Assembly (NCBI GenBank): GCA_902528415.1
Contig: CABZSR010000002.1
Span: forward strand, 106,382-170,381
Reading direction: 5' to 3'
Length of the DNA stretch: 64,000 bases
Origin: an uncultured SAR116 cluster alpha proteobacterium
Lineage (GTDB): Bacteria > Pseudomonadota > Alphaproteobacteria > Puniceispirillales > Marisalimonadaceae
Part shown: in pieces, positions 17,679-26,532 of the stretch
Layout of the letters: each line of letters begins with the position of its first letter
Numbering within the stretch: position 1 is the stretch's first letter
Made by a program: the position numbers and the translations under genes
The notes under the pieces: generated by a model
Databases searched by the model: none
The model's input: only the letters and a program-made list of their open reading frames with translations
What the model was told of the DNA's origin: nothing

Positions 17679-18221
17679 CTATTCCGCTTTTAAAATTCTG
17701 TAGACAGAGTCTCTATGTATCCCCATTTGTTTTGCGATTGCAGTTGCACCCATTCCAGAATCTTTAAGTTCTTTAATCTTGTCAGCATCTATTGAAGACT
17801 TTCTTCCCTTATAAACACCATTTTGTTTTGCACGAAGAATACCTTCATTCTGTCTCTCTTTACGGAGATTAGTTTCTAGTTCTGCGAATACTCCCAACAT
17901 ATCCAAGAAACATTTCGAAGTTGCGTCCTTGGTTGATATTGGTTGTTCAGTTGCAGAAAGATTGACACCTTTTTCAGATAGTTCTTTTACAATCAATTGG
18001 AGGTCTAGAACTGACCTTGCAAGTCTATCAATACGAGTAATGACCAATTCATCATCTTCACGAACAAAGTCTAAACATTCTTTTAGTTCATCTCTTCCCT
18101 GAGTAGAAGTTCCAGAGACTTTCTCTTGGTAAATCTTCTCACAACCAAAACTTTTCAAAGTTTCTAATTGAACTTCTAGGTTTTGACCTACTGAACTAAC
18201 TCTTGCATATCCTACTTTCAT
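17679..18221 (-). CDS. Serine recombinase (resolvase/invertase family)
   Basis: A 180-residue small serine recombinase. Y-A-R-V-S-S has the nucleophilic serine near residue 9. The catalytic arginines follow in I-T-R-I-D-R-L-A-R-S, with the usual A-E-L-E-T-N-L-R-K-E-R segment leading to the E-helix. The C terminus has a Hin-type helix-turn-helix (M-G-A-T-A-I-A-K-Q-M-G-I-H-R-D-S-V-Y-R-I-L). Length fits TnpR or Pin/Hin proteins. Four TGTCG-type half-sites lie just upstream, favouring a resolvase acting on its own res site. No matching transposase is visible. Confidence 0.92.
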   Translation of the reverse strand: MKVGYARVSSVGQNLEVQLETLKSFGCEKIYQEKVSGTSTQGRDELKECLDFVREDDELVITRIDRLARSVLDLQLIVKELSEKGVNLSATEQPISTKDATSKCFLDMLGVFAELETNLRKERQNEGILRAKQNGVYKGRKSSIDADKIKELKDSGMGATAIAKQMGIHRDSVYRILKAE

Positions 18222-18236
18222 AATAATCCTTATTAG

Positions 18237-18315
18237 TGTCGTTTATGAGTCTAAATTCTAATGCTTAATGTCGTAGTTGTCAAGAAACTACTTAAAAACG
18301 ACAGTAAAAGTGTCG
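18237..18315. promoter_or_regulatory. Putative res site upstream of the resolvase
   Basis: TGTCG-containing half-sites occur at 18,237 (TGTCGTTTA) and 18,269 (TGTCGTAG), inverted at 18,296 (AAACGACA), and at 18,311 (TGTCGGAT). Tn3-family resolvases bind paired half-sites beginning TGTC. The first and third are inverted copies of TGTCGTTT. The location, directly before the start codon, fits a res site that also controls the gene. Binding is inferred. Confidence 0.45.
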
Positions 18316-18435
18316 GATTTATTTTTGGATATGGGTAAACCCTTAAACTACAATTTAAATACACAGGTTTAGTTAAGTGATATTATATAAAGTAATAGTC
18401 ATATTTAAAAAAAATAATTAGTATCACAATTTTAA

Positions 18436-18945
18436 TTATTGAAAGTTATCAATAATAACACCTATATTTGACATTGCTTTTTCAATATCTTTTTCGGTTT
18501 CAAAAATTCCAAGAAAGTTCGCATCAAAACCAACTTGAGGATGATTAATTCCGTGGAATGTTACTAATATATTTTTGTCTTCTTGATTAAAACTTAAAGT
18601 TCTTGCCTCGTGAACATCACAATTATCTAATGCAGTATCAACAAGATATTCTTTAAGTTGAGTTTTCTCTAACTCAGTAAAATTTCCTAATTCTTCTAAT
18701 TCATTCTCACGTTCAATCGAGATAAAATCTCTATATTTTAATATTGAACTAGAACCATAATCTTTATGATTATTAATATAATCTAACAAATCCTCTTCTA
18801 AAGAGGGTACTGCCATTGCAGTAACTTTTGCGTCATATAAGGACTGTTCAAATTTCTCATCTTTGAACCAGTCTTGTAACTTAACCCATTTCCATTGTTC
18901 ATCTGAAGATAGTTTTAATAACTCATTAACTGAAATATTCTTCAT
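18436..18945 (-). CDS. Unrecognised protein at the end of the hsd operon
   Basis: A 169-residue acidic soluble protein (start ATG 18,945; a TTG one codon earlier is possible). Pattern: Q-W-K-W-V-K-L-Q-D-W-F-K-D-E near the N terminus and G-I-N-H-P-Q-V-G-F-D-A-N-F-L-G-I-F-E-T-E-K-D near the C terminus. It starts within a few bases of the preceding stop, so it is co-transcribed with hsdR, yet it is much more AT-rich than the hsd genes. That suggests it was already in the island or came from another donor. Function unknown. Confidence 0.6.
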   Translation of the reverse strand: MKNISVNELLKLSSDEQWKWVKLQDWFKDEKFEQSLYDAKVTAMAVPSLEEDLLDYINNHKDYGSSSILKYRDFISIERENELEELGNFTELEKTQLKEYLVDTALDNCDVHEARTLSFNQEDKNILVTFHGINHPQVGFDANFLGIFETEKDIEKAMSNIGVIIDNFQ

Positions 18946-18948
18946 CAA

Positions 18949-19314
18949 CTAATCACTTTTTTCTTCCAAGTCTTTATTATGCAATTCATCAAGTTGCCAG
19001 TTGTCCAATTCATTGGGATTGAGATTACCGTTGGAAGTCACCCAGTTATCTGCTGGAATTTTTGACAACATAGTCAACGCCAACTCCAAAAGACCATGCA
19101 CCTCTGCAATACGGAGATGCTCTTGAAGTCTCTGATTTTTGTTGTAATTGCTTGCGCCTGCCCCACCTAGGATCAGTGGATTGGGGATATCGACGCCGTT
19201 CGGTAGTTTTGACTTGATGAGTTGGAAAAATCTATCCCAGTCGGTTGCCTTCAAAGGATGAATCAATTCACCCGTTTTGATTTTTCTGAGTAGATCTTTG
19301 CTGTTTCCTACCAT
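18949..19314 (-). CDS. Unknown 121-residue protein co-transcribed with hsdR
   Basis: Not a known restriction subunit. Pattern: D-L-L-R-K-I-K-T-G-E-L-I-H-P-L-K-A-T-D-W, then P-L-I-L-G-G-A-G-A-S-N-Y-N-K-N-Q-R-L-Q-E-H-L-R-I-A-E, and W-V-T-S-N-G-N-L-N-P-N. I recall similar proteins beside hsdR elsewhere but no function. It overlaps the hsdR stop by one base (TAATG) and shares the higher GC of hsdR, so it very likely travelled with the restriction genes. Candidate accessory or modulator of the type I complex. Confidence 0.65.
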   Translation of the reverse strand: MVGNSKDLLRKIKTGELIHPLKATDWDRFFQLIKSKLPNGVDIPNPLILGGAGASNYNKNQRLQEHLRIAEVHGLLELALTMLSKIPADNWVTSNGNLNPNELDNWQLDELHNKDLEEKSD

Positions 19315-22300
19315 TATGCTGCTATGTCCTCTGACAGCACTTCTGCCTGCCTTAAAACAATCTCAACAGCGCCTTTCTGCTCATCAGGTGGATACTTATA
19401 ACGCTTCAACAGATTGCGAATAAGGATCCGTAACCTCGCCCTGACAGAATCTCTGACTGCCCAATCAACTGTTACATTTTCACGCAATTTCTTTGCAATT
19501 TCGCGAGACATTTCCAAGAGCACTTCTTCACCCATTACCTGCTGCGCTGAATCGTTCTGGGCAAGTGCATCATAGAATGCTGACTCTTCGGGTGTGAGAC
19601 CATTTGCGCCTTCGCGTTCCAGATCTTCCTTGAACTTTTTCGCCATAGCGATGAGTTCTTCAATCACCTGCGCCGCATCTACAGCACGACTGGCATATCG
19701 ACTAAGTGAGTCCCCAAGGAGATCACTAAACTTGCGTTGTTTCACAACATTGGTTCTGAACTTGGTTTTAATTTCATCCTTAATAAGTCGTTGCAATAAC
19801 TCCACTGCTAGATTCTTATGCGGCATTTTCATAACTTCTTTTAGGAACTCATCGGATAAGATGGAGATATCAGGACTCTCCAAACCAGCAAGTTTGAAGA
19901 CGTCAGTTACACCTTCACCGATGATTGCGCGAGAGAGTAATTGCCGCAGTTCAAATTCGTGATCCTTAGGCGGACCACCACCTATGCTATTCTTTATAAG
20001 TGGTGCTCTGACCGCTTGGTGGAATGCGACTTCTTTCGATAATTCTAGTGCTTCGCTCAACGTGCCACACAATGCAAATGCTTTAGTCATTTGCAGAACA
20101 GTATCGCAATACCTTCGCTTACCATCTTCAAGACCAAGAATATGATCCATGCATTCAGGGATCAGTTGAAGGGCGCTAGTCGCAAACCCACCCCAGTCAA
20201 CAGGATGTAATAGATCACGGGCAATCTGCAATTTCTCTTTAAGGATTCGTAATGCTTCAGAAGAGTCGATTGTTGGACGACCTTTACCTTTAGCGCCACT
20301 GTAAGTTGCCAACGCCTCCTTTAACTGTGGTGCAATGCCAATATAATCAACCACCAATCCACCTGGTTTATCTTTGAATACACGATTAACACGCGCAATT
20401 GCTTGCGCAAGGTTTGCGCCCTGCATGGGTTTGTCGACATACATTGTAGCAAGGCATGGGGCATCAAAACCAGTCAACCACATGTCTCGAACGATAACGA
20501 TTTTAAGGGGGTCAGAGGGGTCCTTAAATCGTTTTTCCAAGTCCTTTTTTTGCTTCTTGTTGGTGTGGTGTGGTTGCAACATTGCTTTATCGGAAGCGGA
20601 AGCAGTCATCACAACTTTGATCATGCCCTTCATATGGTCATTATCATGCCATGCAGGTTTTATCGCTATGACCTGCTCATAAAGACGAACGCAGATTTCC
20701 CGTGACATGGTAACAATCATTGCCTTGCCAGGTTGTGTCTCGCTCCTCGTTTCATAATGCTTGATTAAGTCCTGCGCAATTTCCTTTAGACGCGGTTCTG
20801 ATCCAACAATCGCCTCTAGTGCTGACCATTGGGACTTTGCCTTTTCCTTCTCTCTTTCATCAGCAGTTTCACTGTCAAGAATATCTTCAACATCCTCATC
20901 AACCTGCGGTAGTTCAGGCAAGTTGAGGTCAATCTTCGCAAGACGAGACTCATAATAGATTGGCACCGTTGCGCCATCGTCGACTGCTTGTTGAATGTCA
21001 TAGATAGAAACATATTCTCCAAATACTGATTGTGTGTCTCTGTCATCTTGTGAAATCGGAGTGCCAGTAAAGGCAAGGAATGTTGCGTTTGGTAGTGCGT
21101 CTCTCAATGATTTTGCCAGACCATATTTGATTTGTCCTGTTTCACCATCAACCTTTGCTTTGAACCCATACTGAGTTCGGTGCGCCTCATCGGCGATGAC
21201 AATAATATTGTGACGATCCGTCAGAACAGGAAACTTGTCCTCGTCTTTCTCCAAACCAAATTTCTGAATGGTTGTGAAGATAATTCCACCTGAAGGTCTA
21301 TCACTTAATAGGTTCCGCAATTTAGTTCGAGTGTTTGCTTGCTTAGGATTCTCACCTAATAGTTCCCCCGCATCTGTGAAGACTCCAAATAACTGACCAT
21401 CCAAATCCTGCCTGTCAGTGACCATGACTAGGGTAGGGTTCTCAAGACGTGGTTCAGTAATTAGGCGTCCAGCAAGACATGCCATCTCAATCGATTTGCC
21501 CGCGCCTTGTGTATGCCAAACTACACCACCCTTTTTGTTACCGTCTCTATCACTAGCAGTAACAACAGACTCAACCGCTGCTTGGACAGCATGGAACTGA
21601 TGATACCCTGCAATCTTTTTGATGACTGTTTTGTTATCCTCAAAAATACAGAAATAACGAAGGTAATTAAGGAAGATTTGCTTGTCAAAAATGCCTTTGA
21701 CCAATGTCTCCAGATCACGGTGTTGACCCAACGGATCGAGTGTCTCGCCGTCAATTGTTCGCCAACGCATGAAACGTTCTTCATCGGCGGTGAGAGATCC
21801 CATGCGTGCGAAGATACCATCTGAGATCACCAGACATACATTGGCATTAAACAAGTCTGGGATATCGTTCTTGTAGGTTTGAAGTTGGTTGAACGCCGCC
21901 CATATGTCTGCGCTTTCATCTGCAACATTCTTTAGTTCAATAACTGATAGTGGTAATCCATTCACAAAAACCACCAGATCAGGACGGCGGGCGTGTTTCA
22001 CCCCCTGAACACGGAACTGATTCACAACCAACCAGTCATTATTCGATGGGTCATCATAGTCGATGACCTTTAACTGCTTGCCAATAGTTTCACCGTCATG
22101 GTCAAACTCAACCTTGATGCCTTTGGTCAACCAACCGTGAACCTGGCGGTTACAAGAGACCAAAGCAGGGATATTTAGATTCAGGAGTTGTGAAAGCGCA
22201 TGCTCAATAGAGGATTGGGGGATATATGGGTTGAAGCGCTGAAGCGCTGCTGACAACCGACCTTTCAGGATAACTGAGGTGTAGTCTTCGCGCTCTGGCG

Positions 22301-22406
22301 TCTCACCATCAAGCGCGATGTCATACCCACAAGCATACTGGTAACCGATCTCTTTGAACCAATCGATAGTCTGATGTTCAACAAGATCCTCGGTTACTAA
22401 CGCCAT
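19314..22406 (-). CDS. hsdR: Type I restriction enzyme, R (motor/nuclease) subunit
   Basis: The 1030-residue protein joins the HsdM/HsdS methylase to cut unmodified DNA after translocation. The N-terminal nuclease domain has R-P-D-L-V-V-F-V-N-G-L-P-L-S-V-I-E-L-K-N, the PD-(D/E)xK core. The superfamily 2 motor has Walker A T-Q-G-A-G-K-S near residue 300, D-E-A-H, F-T-G-T-P-I and the later R-V-N-R motif. The C-terminal helical part docks to the methylase. The start overlaps the hsdS stop by one base. It looks intact. GC is visibly higher than in flanking island DNA (29 of 60 bases at 21,421-21,480). Confidence 0.95.
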   Translation of the reverse strand: MALVTEDLVEHQTIDWFKEIGYQYACGYDIALDGETPEREDYTSVILKGRLSAALQRFNPYIPQSSIEHALSQLLNLNIPALVSCNRQVHGWLTKGIKVEFDHDGETIGKQLKVIDYDDPSNNDWLVVNQFRVQGVKHARRPDLVVFVNGLPLSVIELKNVADESADIWAAFNQLQTYKNDIPDLFNANVCLVISDGIFARMGSLTADEERFMRWRTIDGETLDPLGQHRDLETLVKGIFDKQIFLNYLRYFCIFEDNKTVIKKIAGYHQFHAVQAAVESVVTASDRDGNKKGGVVWHTQGAGKSIEMACLAGRLITEPRLENPTLVMVTDRQDLDGQLFGVFTDAGELLGENPKQANTRTKLRNLLSDRPSGGIIFTTIQKFGLEKDEDKFPVLTDRHNIIVIADEAHRTQYGFKAKVDGETGQIKYGLAKSLRDALPNATFLAFTGTPISQDDRDTQSVFGEYVSIYDIQQAVDDGATVPIYYESRLAKIDLNLPELPQVDEDVEDILDSETADEREKEKAKSQWSALEAIVGSEPRLKEIAQDLIKHYETRSETQPGKAMIVTMSREICVRLYEQVIAIKPAWHDNDHMKGMIKVVMTASASDKAMLQPHHTNKKQKKDLEKRFKDPSDPLKIVIVRDMWLTGFDAPCLATMYVDKPMQGANLAQAIARVNRVFKDKPGGLVVDYIGIAPQLKEALATYSGAKGKGRPTIDSSEALRILKEKLQIARDLLHPVDWGGFATSALQLIPECMDHILGLEDGKRRYCDTVLQMTKAFALCGTLSEALELSKEVAFHQAVRAPLIKNSIGGGPPKDHEFELRQLLSRAIIGEGVTDVFKLAGLESPDISILSDEFLKEVMKMPHKNLAVELLQRLIKDEIKTKFRTNVVKQRKFSDLLGDSLSRYASRAVDAAQVIEELIAMAKKFKEDLEREGANGLTPEESAFYDALAQNDSAQQVMGEEVLLEMSREIAKKLRENVTVDWAVRDSVRARLRILIRNLLKRYKYPPDEQKGAVEIVLRQAEVLSEDIAA

Positions 22407-23677
22407 CAGATACCTGCCTCCTCAAGGAATTTCTCAGCGTCTGGGATGCGAAGTTCACCGGAAATGAGTTTAGGGAGTAGTGCGTCGCGAAGTTCGGATA
22501 GAACTCTTATTTCATCAGTTCTGACCCTTATACCTTTATCCATAGGGGAGGCGATATCTTCAAAACAGTTCAATATTTCCGAATTAGCAACTGGAGTTTT
22601 AATTCCTCTTAGGTCTGTTTTATTAACAGATCCAAATACTGTGCCCTCAGAATTAAAGGTATCGAAGTATTCTTTTAGGAAACTACAACGATAGAAAATC
22701 CATGAGGAAAAACCAGATTTTGACCGAATTGATGCAAGACCTCTTCCGATACAACATTGGTTTAGCGCTCTGTTAAGATCTCCAACAGGTGCTCTGACGC
22801 TCAACAATACATCGTCTTTTTCTGCCAATCGATTAGGTTCTGAACAGAATTTGCGAATTGAAGGGAAACGAAAACCAAAATCGGTGCTTCCCTGATAGAA
22901 CGGCAACCCAATTTCATTATCATTATATGTGCTACCTGGCGGAGATTGTCCCATTGTAACATCTGTAATATCGGACAGAGCAGCGACTTTCCAACCGCTA
23001 GGAATCTCCCCAATCTCCGAGTCCACAAACTCCTCAGGAAACAGATCACTAATTTCAGGGGGAAGACCTGTTGGGTGACCTTCTGCCTTCGCTCGCACTG
23101 GATCAAAGTCAACAAACCATGACTTGAAAATTGCCTTAGCAATCTGTTCAAGGATTTGGTTCATCTTTTGATTAAGTTCGATCTTATCGTCTAAGGTGCC
23201 AAGGATGTGGGCGATTGCTTTTTGAGTAGATTTGTTTGGAATTCCAACTTCAATATTCTCAAAAGTTTCTCTTGTAATGGTGTCAAAAACGGATCCGTGA
23301 GCAATCGATTTCAATTCCCGGATTTTTAATTTGAGAAGATAGTATAGGTAGTCATTTTGGAGGTAGTCTGTGTTCGCATCTATTCCATAACAAGACTGGT
23401 TAAATGCCATCTCAGACTTGAGTTGTGCTAGTTCACCAACAGTTCCCCTCGCTGAAATGATTAGCATCCCAGGTTGCAATAACTTAGTGCTACTCTTTTC
23501 TAGTCCAAGTTTTGTAATAGTTTCATCTGATTCTTCAACGTATCTGCCACCATGATTGAAATCTTTCACAGATAACCATGATATGTCACCGTTCCAATAC
23601 TCTTTTTTGGAGCGTTTAGGAGTGCCACCTCCAATTAGATTTATGACGTCAGATAGTCTTTCAACTTGCTCAATCAT
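22406..23677 (-). CDS. hsdS: Type I restriction-modification specificity subunit
   Basis: A 423-residue protein with two target-recognition domains separated by helical spacers. TRD1 is about residues 1-150 (LSDVINLIGGGTPKRSKKEYW). The central conserved helix has I-L-G-T-L-D-D-K-I-E-L-N-Q-K-M-N then F-K-S-W-F-V-D-F-D-P-V-R-A-K. TRD2 is from about residue 225 (IPSGWKVAALSDITDV), with a C-terminal helix to about 420. It sets the DNA sequence of both modification and cutting. Recognition cannot be predicted. The TRD DNA is more AT-rich than the conserved centre, a sign of TRD exchange. It overlaps hsdM by 8 bases. Confidence 0.93.
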   Translation of the reverse strand: MIEQVERLSDVINLIGGGTPKRSKKEYWNGDISWLSVKDFNHGGRYVEESDETITKLGLEKSSTKLLQPGMLIISARGTVGELAQLKSEMAFNQSCYGIDANTDYLQNDYLYYLLKLKIRELKSIAHGSVFDTITRETFENIEVGIPNKSTQKAIAHILGTLDDKIELNQKMNQILEQIAKAIFKSWFVDFDPVRAKAEGHPTGLPPEISDLFPEEFVDSEIGEIPSGWKVAALSDITDVTMGQSPPGSTYNDNEIGLPFYQGSTDFGFRFPSIRKFCSEPNRLAEKDDVLLSVRAPVGDLNRALNQCCIGRGLASIRSKSGFSSWIFYRCSFLKEYFDTFNSEGTVFGSVNKTDLRGIKTPVANSEILNCFEDIASPMDKGIRVRTDEIRVLSELRDALLPKLISGELRIPDAEKFLEEAGI

Positions 23678-25217
23678 CTAAAATTTTACCAAGATTAGAA
23701 TTTATTTCATTATCTAATTGCCTACTAAGATTCTGATAATCAGTGAGTTTTTTGTTAAGTCGAGATAACTTTTCAGAAAATTCATCCCCGTCAGTTTTAT
23801 GGATTTCGACACCCACATATCGTCCAGGTGTCAAAACAAACGTGTTCTTCTCAATTTCTTCCAAAGACGCTGACCTACAGAAACCCGCAATGTCTGCGTA
23901 ATCCTCACCTGTCTTCCAAGATTTAACGGTTTCGGCAATTTTCGCGATGTCTTCATCGGTGAATACTTTGAGAACACGGGTCTCCATCGTTCCTAACTGA
24001 CGGGCATCAATGAACAGTGTCTCGCCGCGACGGTCTCGTCCTTTCGTGGTTTTGTCGTTGGTGAGAAACCAGAGACAGACAGGTATCTGAGTGTTCAAGA
24101 ATAACTGCCCTGGCAATGCGATCATTACTTCAACAACATCTCCTCGAACCATTGCTTCGCGGATGTCACCCTCACCACCGGTATTTGAACTCATTGAACC
24201 ATTTGCAAGCACAACACCTGCTTGACCACCTGGACGCAACTTCCAAAGCATATGTTGTAACCAAGCATAGTTGGCATTGCCTACTGGTGGTCTCCCAAAT
24301 TTCCAGCGAGGATCACTTTCATATTTTTCACCCCCCCAATCGGAAATATTGAAGGGTGGATTTGCCATCACATAATCGAATTTTACATCTGGAAATTGAT
24401 CACGCGCAAAGGTGTCTCCGGGTTCTTTGCCGAGGTCAGCAGCAAAACCTCGAATAGCGAGGTTCATTGCTGCTAATCGCCATGTGGTTGGATTGCTTTC
24501 TTGACCATAGATGGAGATGTCATCAACTCGCCCACCATGTGCTTTGACAAAGCGTTCACTCTGAACGAACATCCCGCCCGAACCACAGCATGGGTCGTAA
24601 ACACGACCTGATGTTGGCGAGAGCACCGCAACAAGAGTTTTCACGATATGTGACGGTGTATAGAACTGTCCACCTTTCTTCCCTTCAGCGGATGCAAACT
24701 GTCCAAGAAAGTATTCATAAACCTCCCCAAGAAGGTCGCTCTCGTCGTATTTGTTCCCAAACCCAATGGTAGAGATGAGATCGATAAGTTCTCCAAGCAC
24801 ACCTTGGTTTAATTGCGCTCGTCCAAAGCGTTTATCCAACTTACCACGCAGGGATGAGTTCTCATTCTCAATCGATGTCATCGCGCTATCGATGATGGAA
24901 CCAATCGCTGGTTGTTTTGCCTGAGCACGCAGTTTTTCCCAACGAGCGTCCCGTGGAACCCAGAACACATTGTCCTGGATGTAATAGTCACGCTCCTCTA
25001 ACTCAGATTGATAGTTTTCAGGATCTTCACTTATGAAATAATCTGACGAAGAGTCAGACACCATATGCCTGATCTTTTCTTGTTGTGCTCCAAACTTGTC
25101 AGAGATATATTTGAGAAAAATCAATCCGAGAACAATGTGCTTATATTCGGCGGCATCCATCTGTGCGCGCAATTTTTCTGCGGATTTCCAAAGGGTGGTT
25201 TTGATATCCTCTGTCAT
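23670..25217 (-). CDS. hsdM: Type I restriction-modification DNA adenine methylase
   Basis: The 515-residue methylase subunit. The HsdM_N helical domain is about residues 8-135 (L-W-K-S-A-E-K-L-R-A-Q-M-D-A-A-E-Y-K-H). The N6-adenine methylase domain has G-Q-F-Y-T-P, the SAM site D-P-C-C-G-S-G-G-M and the catalytic N-P-P-F-N motif. It methylates the site recognised by HsdS and is required for host protection. It leads hsdS and hsdR in one operon. Both catalytic motifs are intact, so the island should be methylated in the host. Confidence 0.95.
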   Translation of the reverse strand: MTEDIKTTLWKSAEKLRAQMDAAEYKHIVLGLIFLKYISDKFGAQQEKIRHMVSDSSSDYFISEDPENYQSELEERDYYIQDNVFWVPRDARWEKLRAQAKQPAIGSIIDSAMTSIENENSSLRGKLDKRFGRAQLNQGVLGELIDLISTIGFGNKYDESDLLGEVYEYFLGQFASAEGKKGGQFYTPSHIVKTLVAVLSPTSGRVYDPCCGSGGMFVQSERFVKAHGGRVDDISIYGQESNPTTWRLAAMNLAIRGFAADLGKEPGDTFARDQFPDVKFDYVMANPPFNISDWGGEKYESDPRWKFGRPPVGNANYAWLQHMLWKLRPGGQAGVVLANGSMSSNTGGEGDIREAMVRGDVVEVMIALPGQLFLNTQIPVCLWFLTNDKTTKGRDRRGETLFIDARQLGTMETRVLKVFTDEDIAKIAETVKSWKTGEDYADIAGFCRSASLEEIEKNTFVLTPGRYVGVEIHKTDGDEFSEKLSRLNKKLTDYQNLSRQLDNEINSNLGKILDD

Positions 25218-25220
25218 TAG

Positions 25221-25340
25221 TTAATCACCATTTTCTTCAGTGTTTGTTGTAATTGGTTTAACACCTATACCACCTGGCAGAATCCAATCGGATTCCTCCA
25301 AAAGTTTGTTAATTTTAATACGTGCGTTTGCTTCAGTCAT
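25221..25340 (-). CDS. 39-residue ORF resembling the N terminus of another HsdR type
   Basis: ATG at 25,340 to TAA at 25,221 lies between the 77-residue gene and hsdM. It reads M-T-E-A-N-A-R-I-K-I-N-K-L-L-E-E-S-D-W then I-L-P-G-G. The A-R-x-K-I-N-K-L-L-E-E-x-x-W start is one I associate with the N terminus of helicase-type R subunits, but here it stops after 39 codons. It is either a remnant of a replaced hsdR or a real small protein. It starts 2 bases past the upstream stop and ends 3 bases before hsdM, consistent with translation in the operon. Confidence 0.45.
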   Translation of the reverse strand: MTEANARIKINKLLEESDWILPGGIGVKPITTNTEENGD

Positions 25341-25342
25341 TT

Positions 25343-25576
25343 TTATATTTTTGGTGGAACTGATTTATTTAATTCTGACTTAACTTTCTTTCTTTCAATT
25401 TCAAGATATCTTAAACTCTCATCAATGCCTTCAAGTACTTTGTCTCTATCTCCTCTAAAATCTGGTAATATTTCATCAGCAATTTTAATTTTATATTTTT
25501 TTAACATTCTTTTTGCGTTTGCGAAGGACTCAACTTGCGCTTGTAAAAAATGTTCTTTACTTGCGTATGATGTCAT
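25343..25576 (-). CDS. Unknown 77-residue protein leading the hsd operon
   Basis: Mostly helical and charged: F-L-Q-A-Q-V-E-S-F-A-N-A-K-R-M-L-K-K-Y-K, then S-L-R-Y-L-E-I-E-R-K-K-V-K-S-E-L. It is first in the minus-strand unit that continues into the 39-residue ORF and hsdM. It is AT-rich like the surrounding island rather than like hsdM. It could be a small regulator of the restriction operon, but there is no clear helix-turn-helix. Not recognised. Confidence 0.55.
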   Translation of the reverse strand: MTSYASKEHFLQAQVESFANAKRMLKKYKIKIADEILPDFRGDRDKVLEGIDESLRYLEIERKKVKSELNKSVPPKI

Positions 25577-25776
25577 TAGTAATAACCTTTATAATAAATT
25601 AATATTATACTTATTTTTTAACTATTATTTCAGACTAAATCTTAAATGAAAATTTAATATTTTCAATTTCTTACAACAACGGATAAATTAAATTTAGAAA
25701 GTTAAAATGATAGTAATATTATTAGTTTTGTTTGATTATTTTAGTAAAAGTTGATTTTATAGTGGTACTTTAAATT

Positions 25777-26532
25777 GTGAATCCAATTATTTTACATATT
25801 CCTCACTCATCAAAATTGATTCCAGATGAATTCTTAAATTATTTTTATCTAAGTAAAAATGAGTTGAATGAAGAAATAAATCTTATGACAGACCATTTCA
25901 CTGATGAATTATTTGGTGTTAGTCTAGATAATGTAACATCCCTTTTATTTCCAGTTTCACGATTGCTAGTAGACCCAGAGAGATTTGAAATAGATAAAGA
26001 TGAAACTATGAGTGAAGTTGGTATGGGATGTATTTATGAAAAAACAAGTCATGGGAATAAACTTAAAGATGGTTCAAAAATTAGAGATAGACTTATAAAC
26101 AAATTTTACAGACCACATCATAAAAAGTTTTATGATTTAGTTAAATCTAAATTAGATAAATTTGAAAATGTAATAATCATTGATTGTCACAGTTTTCCAT
26201 TAAAAAGACTCCCATATGAAAAAAGTGAAATAAAAACTCGTCCTGAAATTTGTCTGGGAACAGATAATTTTCATACACCAGAAAAAATTAGTAATATTTT
26301 TTTTGAAGAATTTAAAAGTTTAGGATTTAGTGTGGACTTTAACACACCATTTAGTGGTTCAATTGTACCAAGAACATATTATGAAATTAACAAAAGAGTT
26401 ATTTCAATTATGATTGAAGTGAGGAGAGATTTGTATATGGATGAAAAGACATTCAAAAAAAATGAAACTTTTGACAAAACCAAAAATGCATTGAGTAAAG
26501 TCATTCAAACAATAAGTAATACAAATGTCTAA
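25777..26532 (+). CDS. N-formylglutamate amidohydrolase (FGase) family enzyme
   Basis: The 251-residue protein has the family motifs throughout: H-I-P-H-S-S at the start, D-H-F-T-D-E-L-F, P-V-S-R-L-L-V-D-P-E-R-F, I-I-D-C-H-S-F-P (metal/catalytic His), E-I-C-L-G, N-T-P-F-S-G-S and I-E-V-R-R-D-L-Y. It hydrolyses an N-formyl or similar amide; the classic substrate is N-formyl-glutamate in histidine breakdown, but no hut genes are near. The start is GTG. It overlaps the next gene by 8 bases, so the two are co-expressed. As island cargo it may have another substrate. Confidence 0.85.
   Translation: MNPIILHIPHSSKLIPDEFLNYFYLSKNELNEEINLMTDHFTDELFGVSLDNVTSLLFPVSRLLVDPERFEIDKDETMSEVGMGCIYEKTSHGNKLKDGSKIRDRLINKFYRPHHKKFYDLVKSKLDKFENVIIIDCHSFPLKRLPYEKSEIKTRPEICLGTDNFHTPEKISNIFFEEFKSLGFSVDFNTPFSGSIVPRTYYEINKRVISIMIEVRRDLYMDEKTFKKNETFDKTKNALSKVIQTISNTNV

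Noticed and set aside
22406..23677. Phase-variable hsdS with an inverting partial copy
   Set aside because: A serine recombinase lies nearby, but no second hsdS fragment or inverted repeats around the recognition domains were visible.
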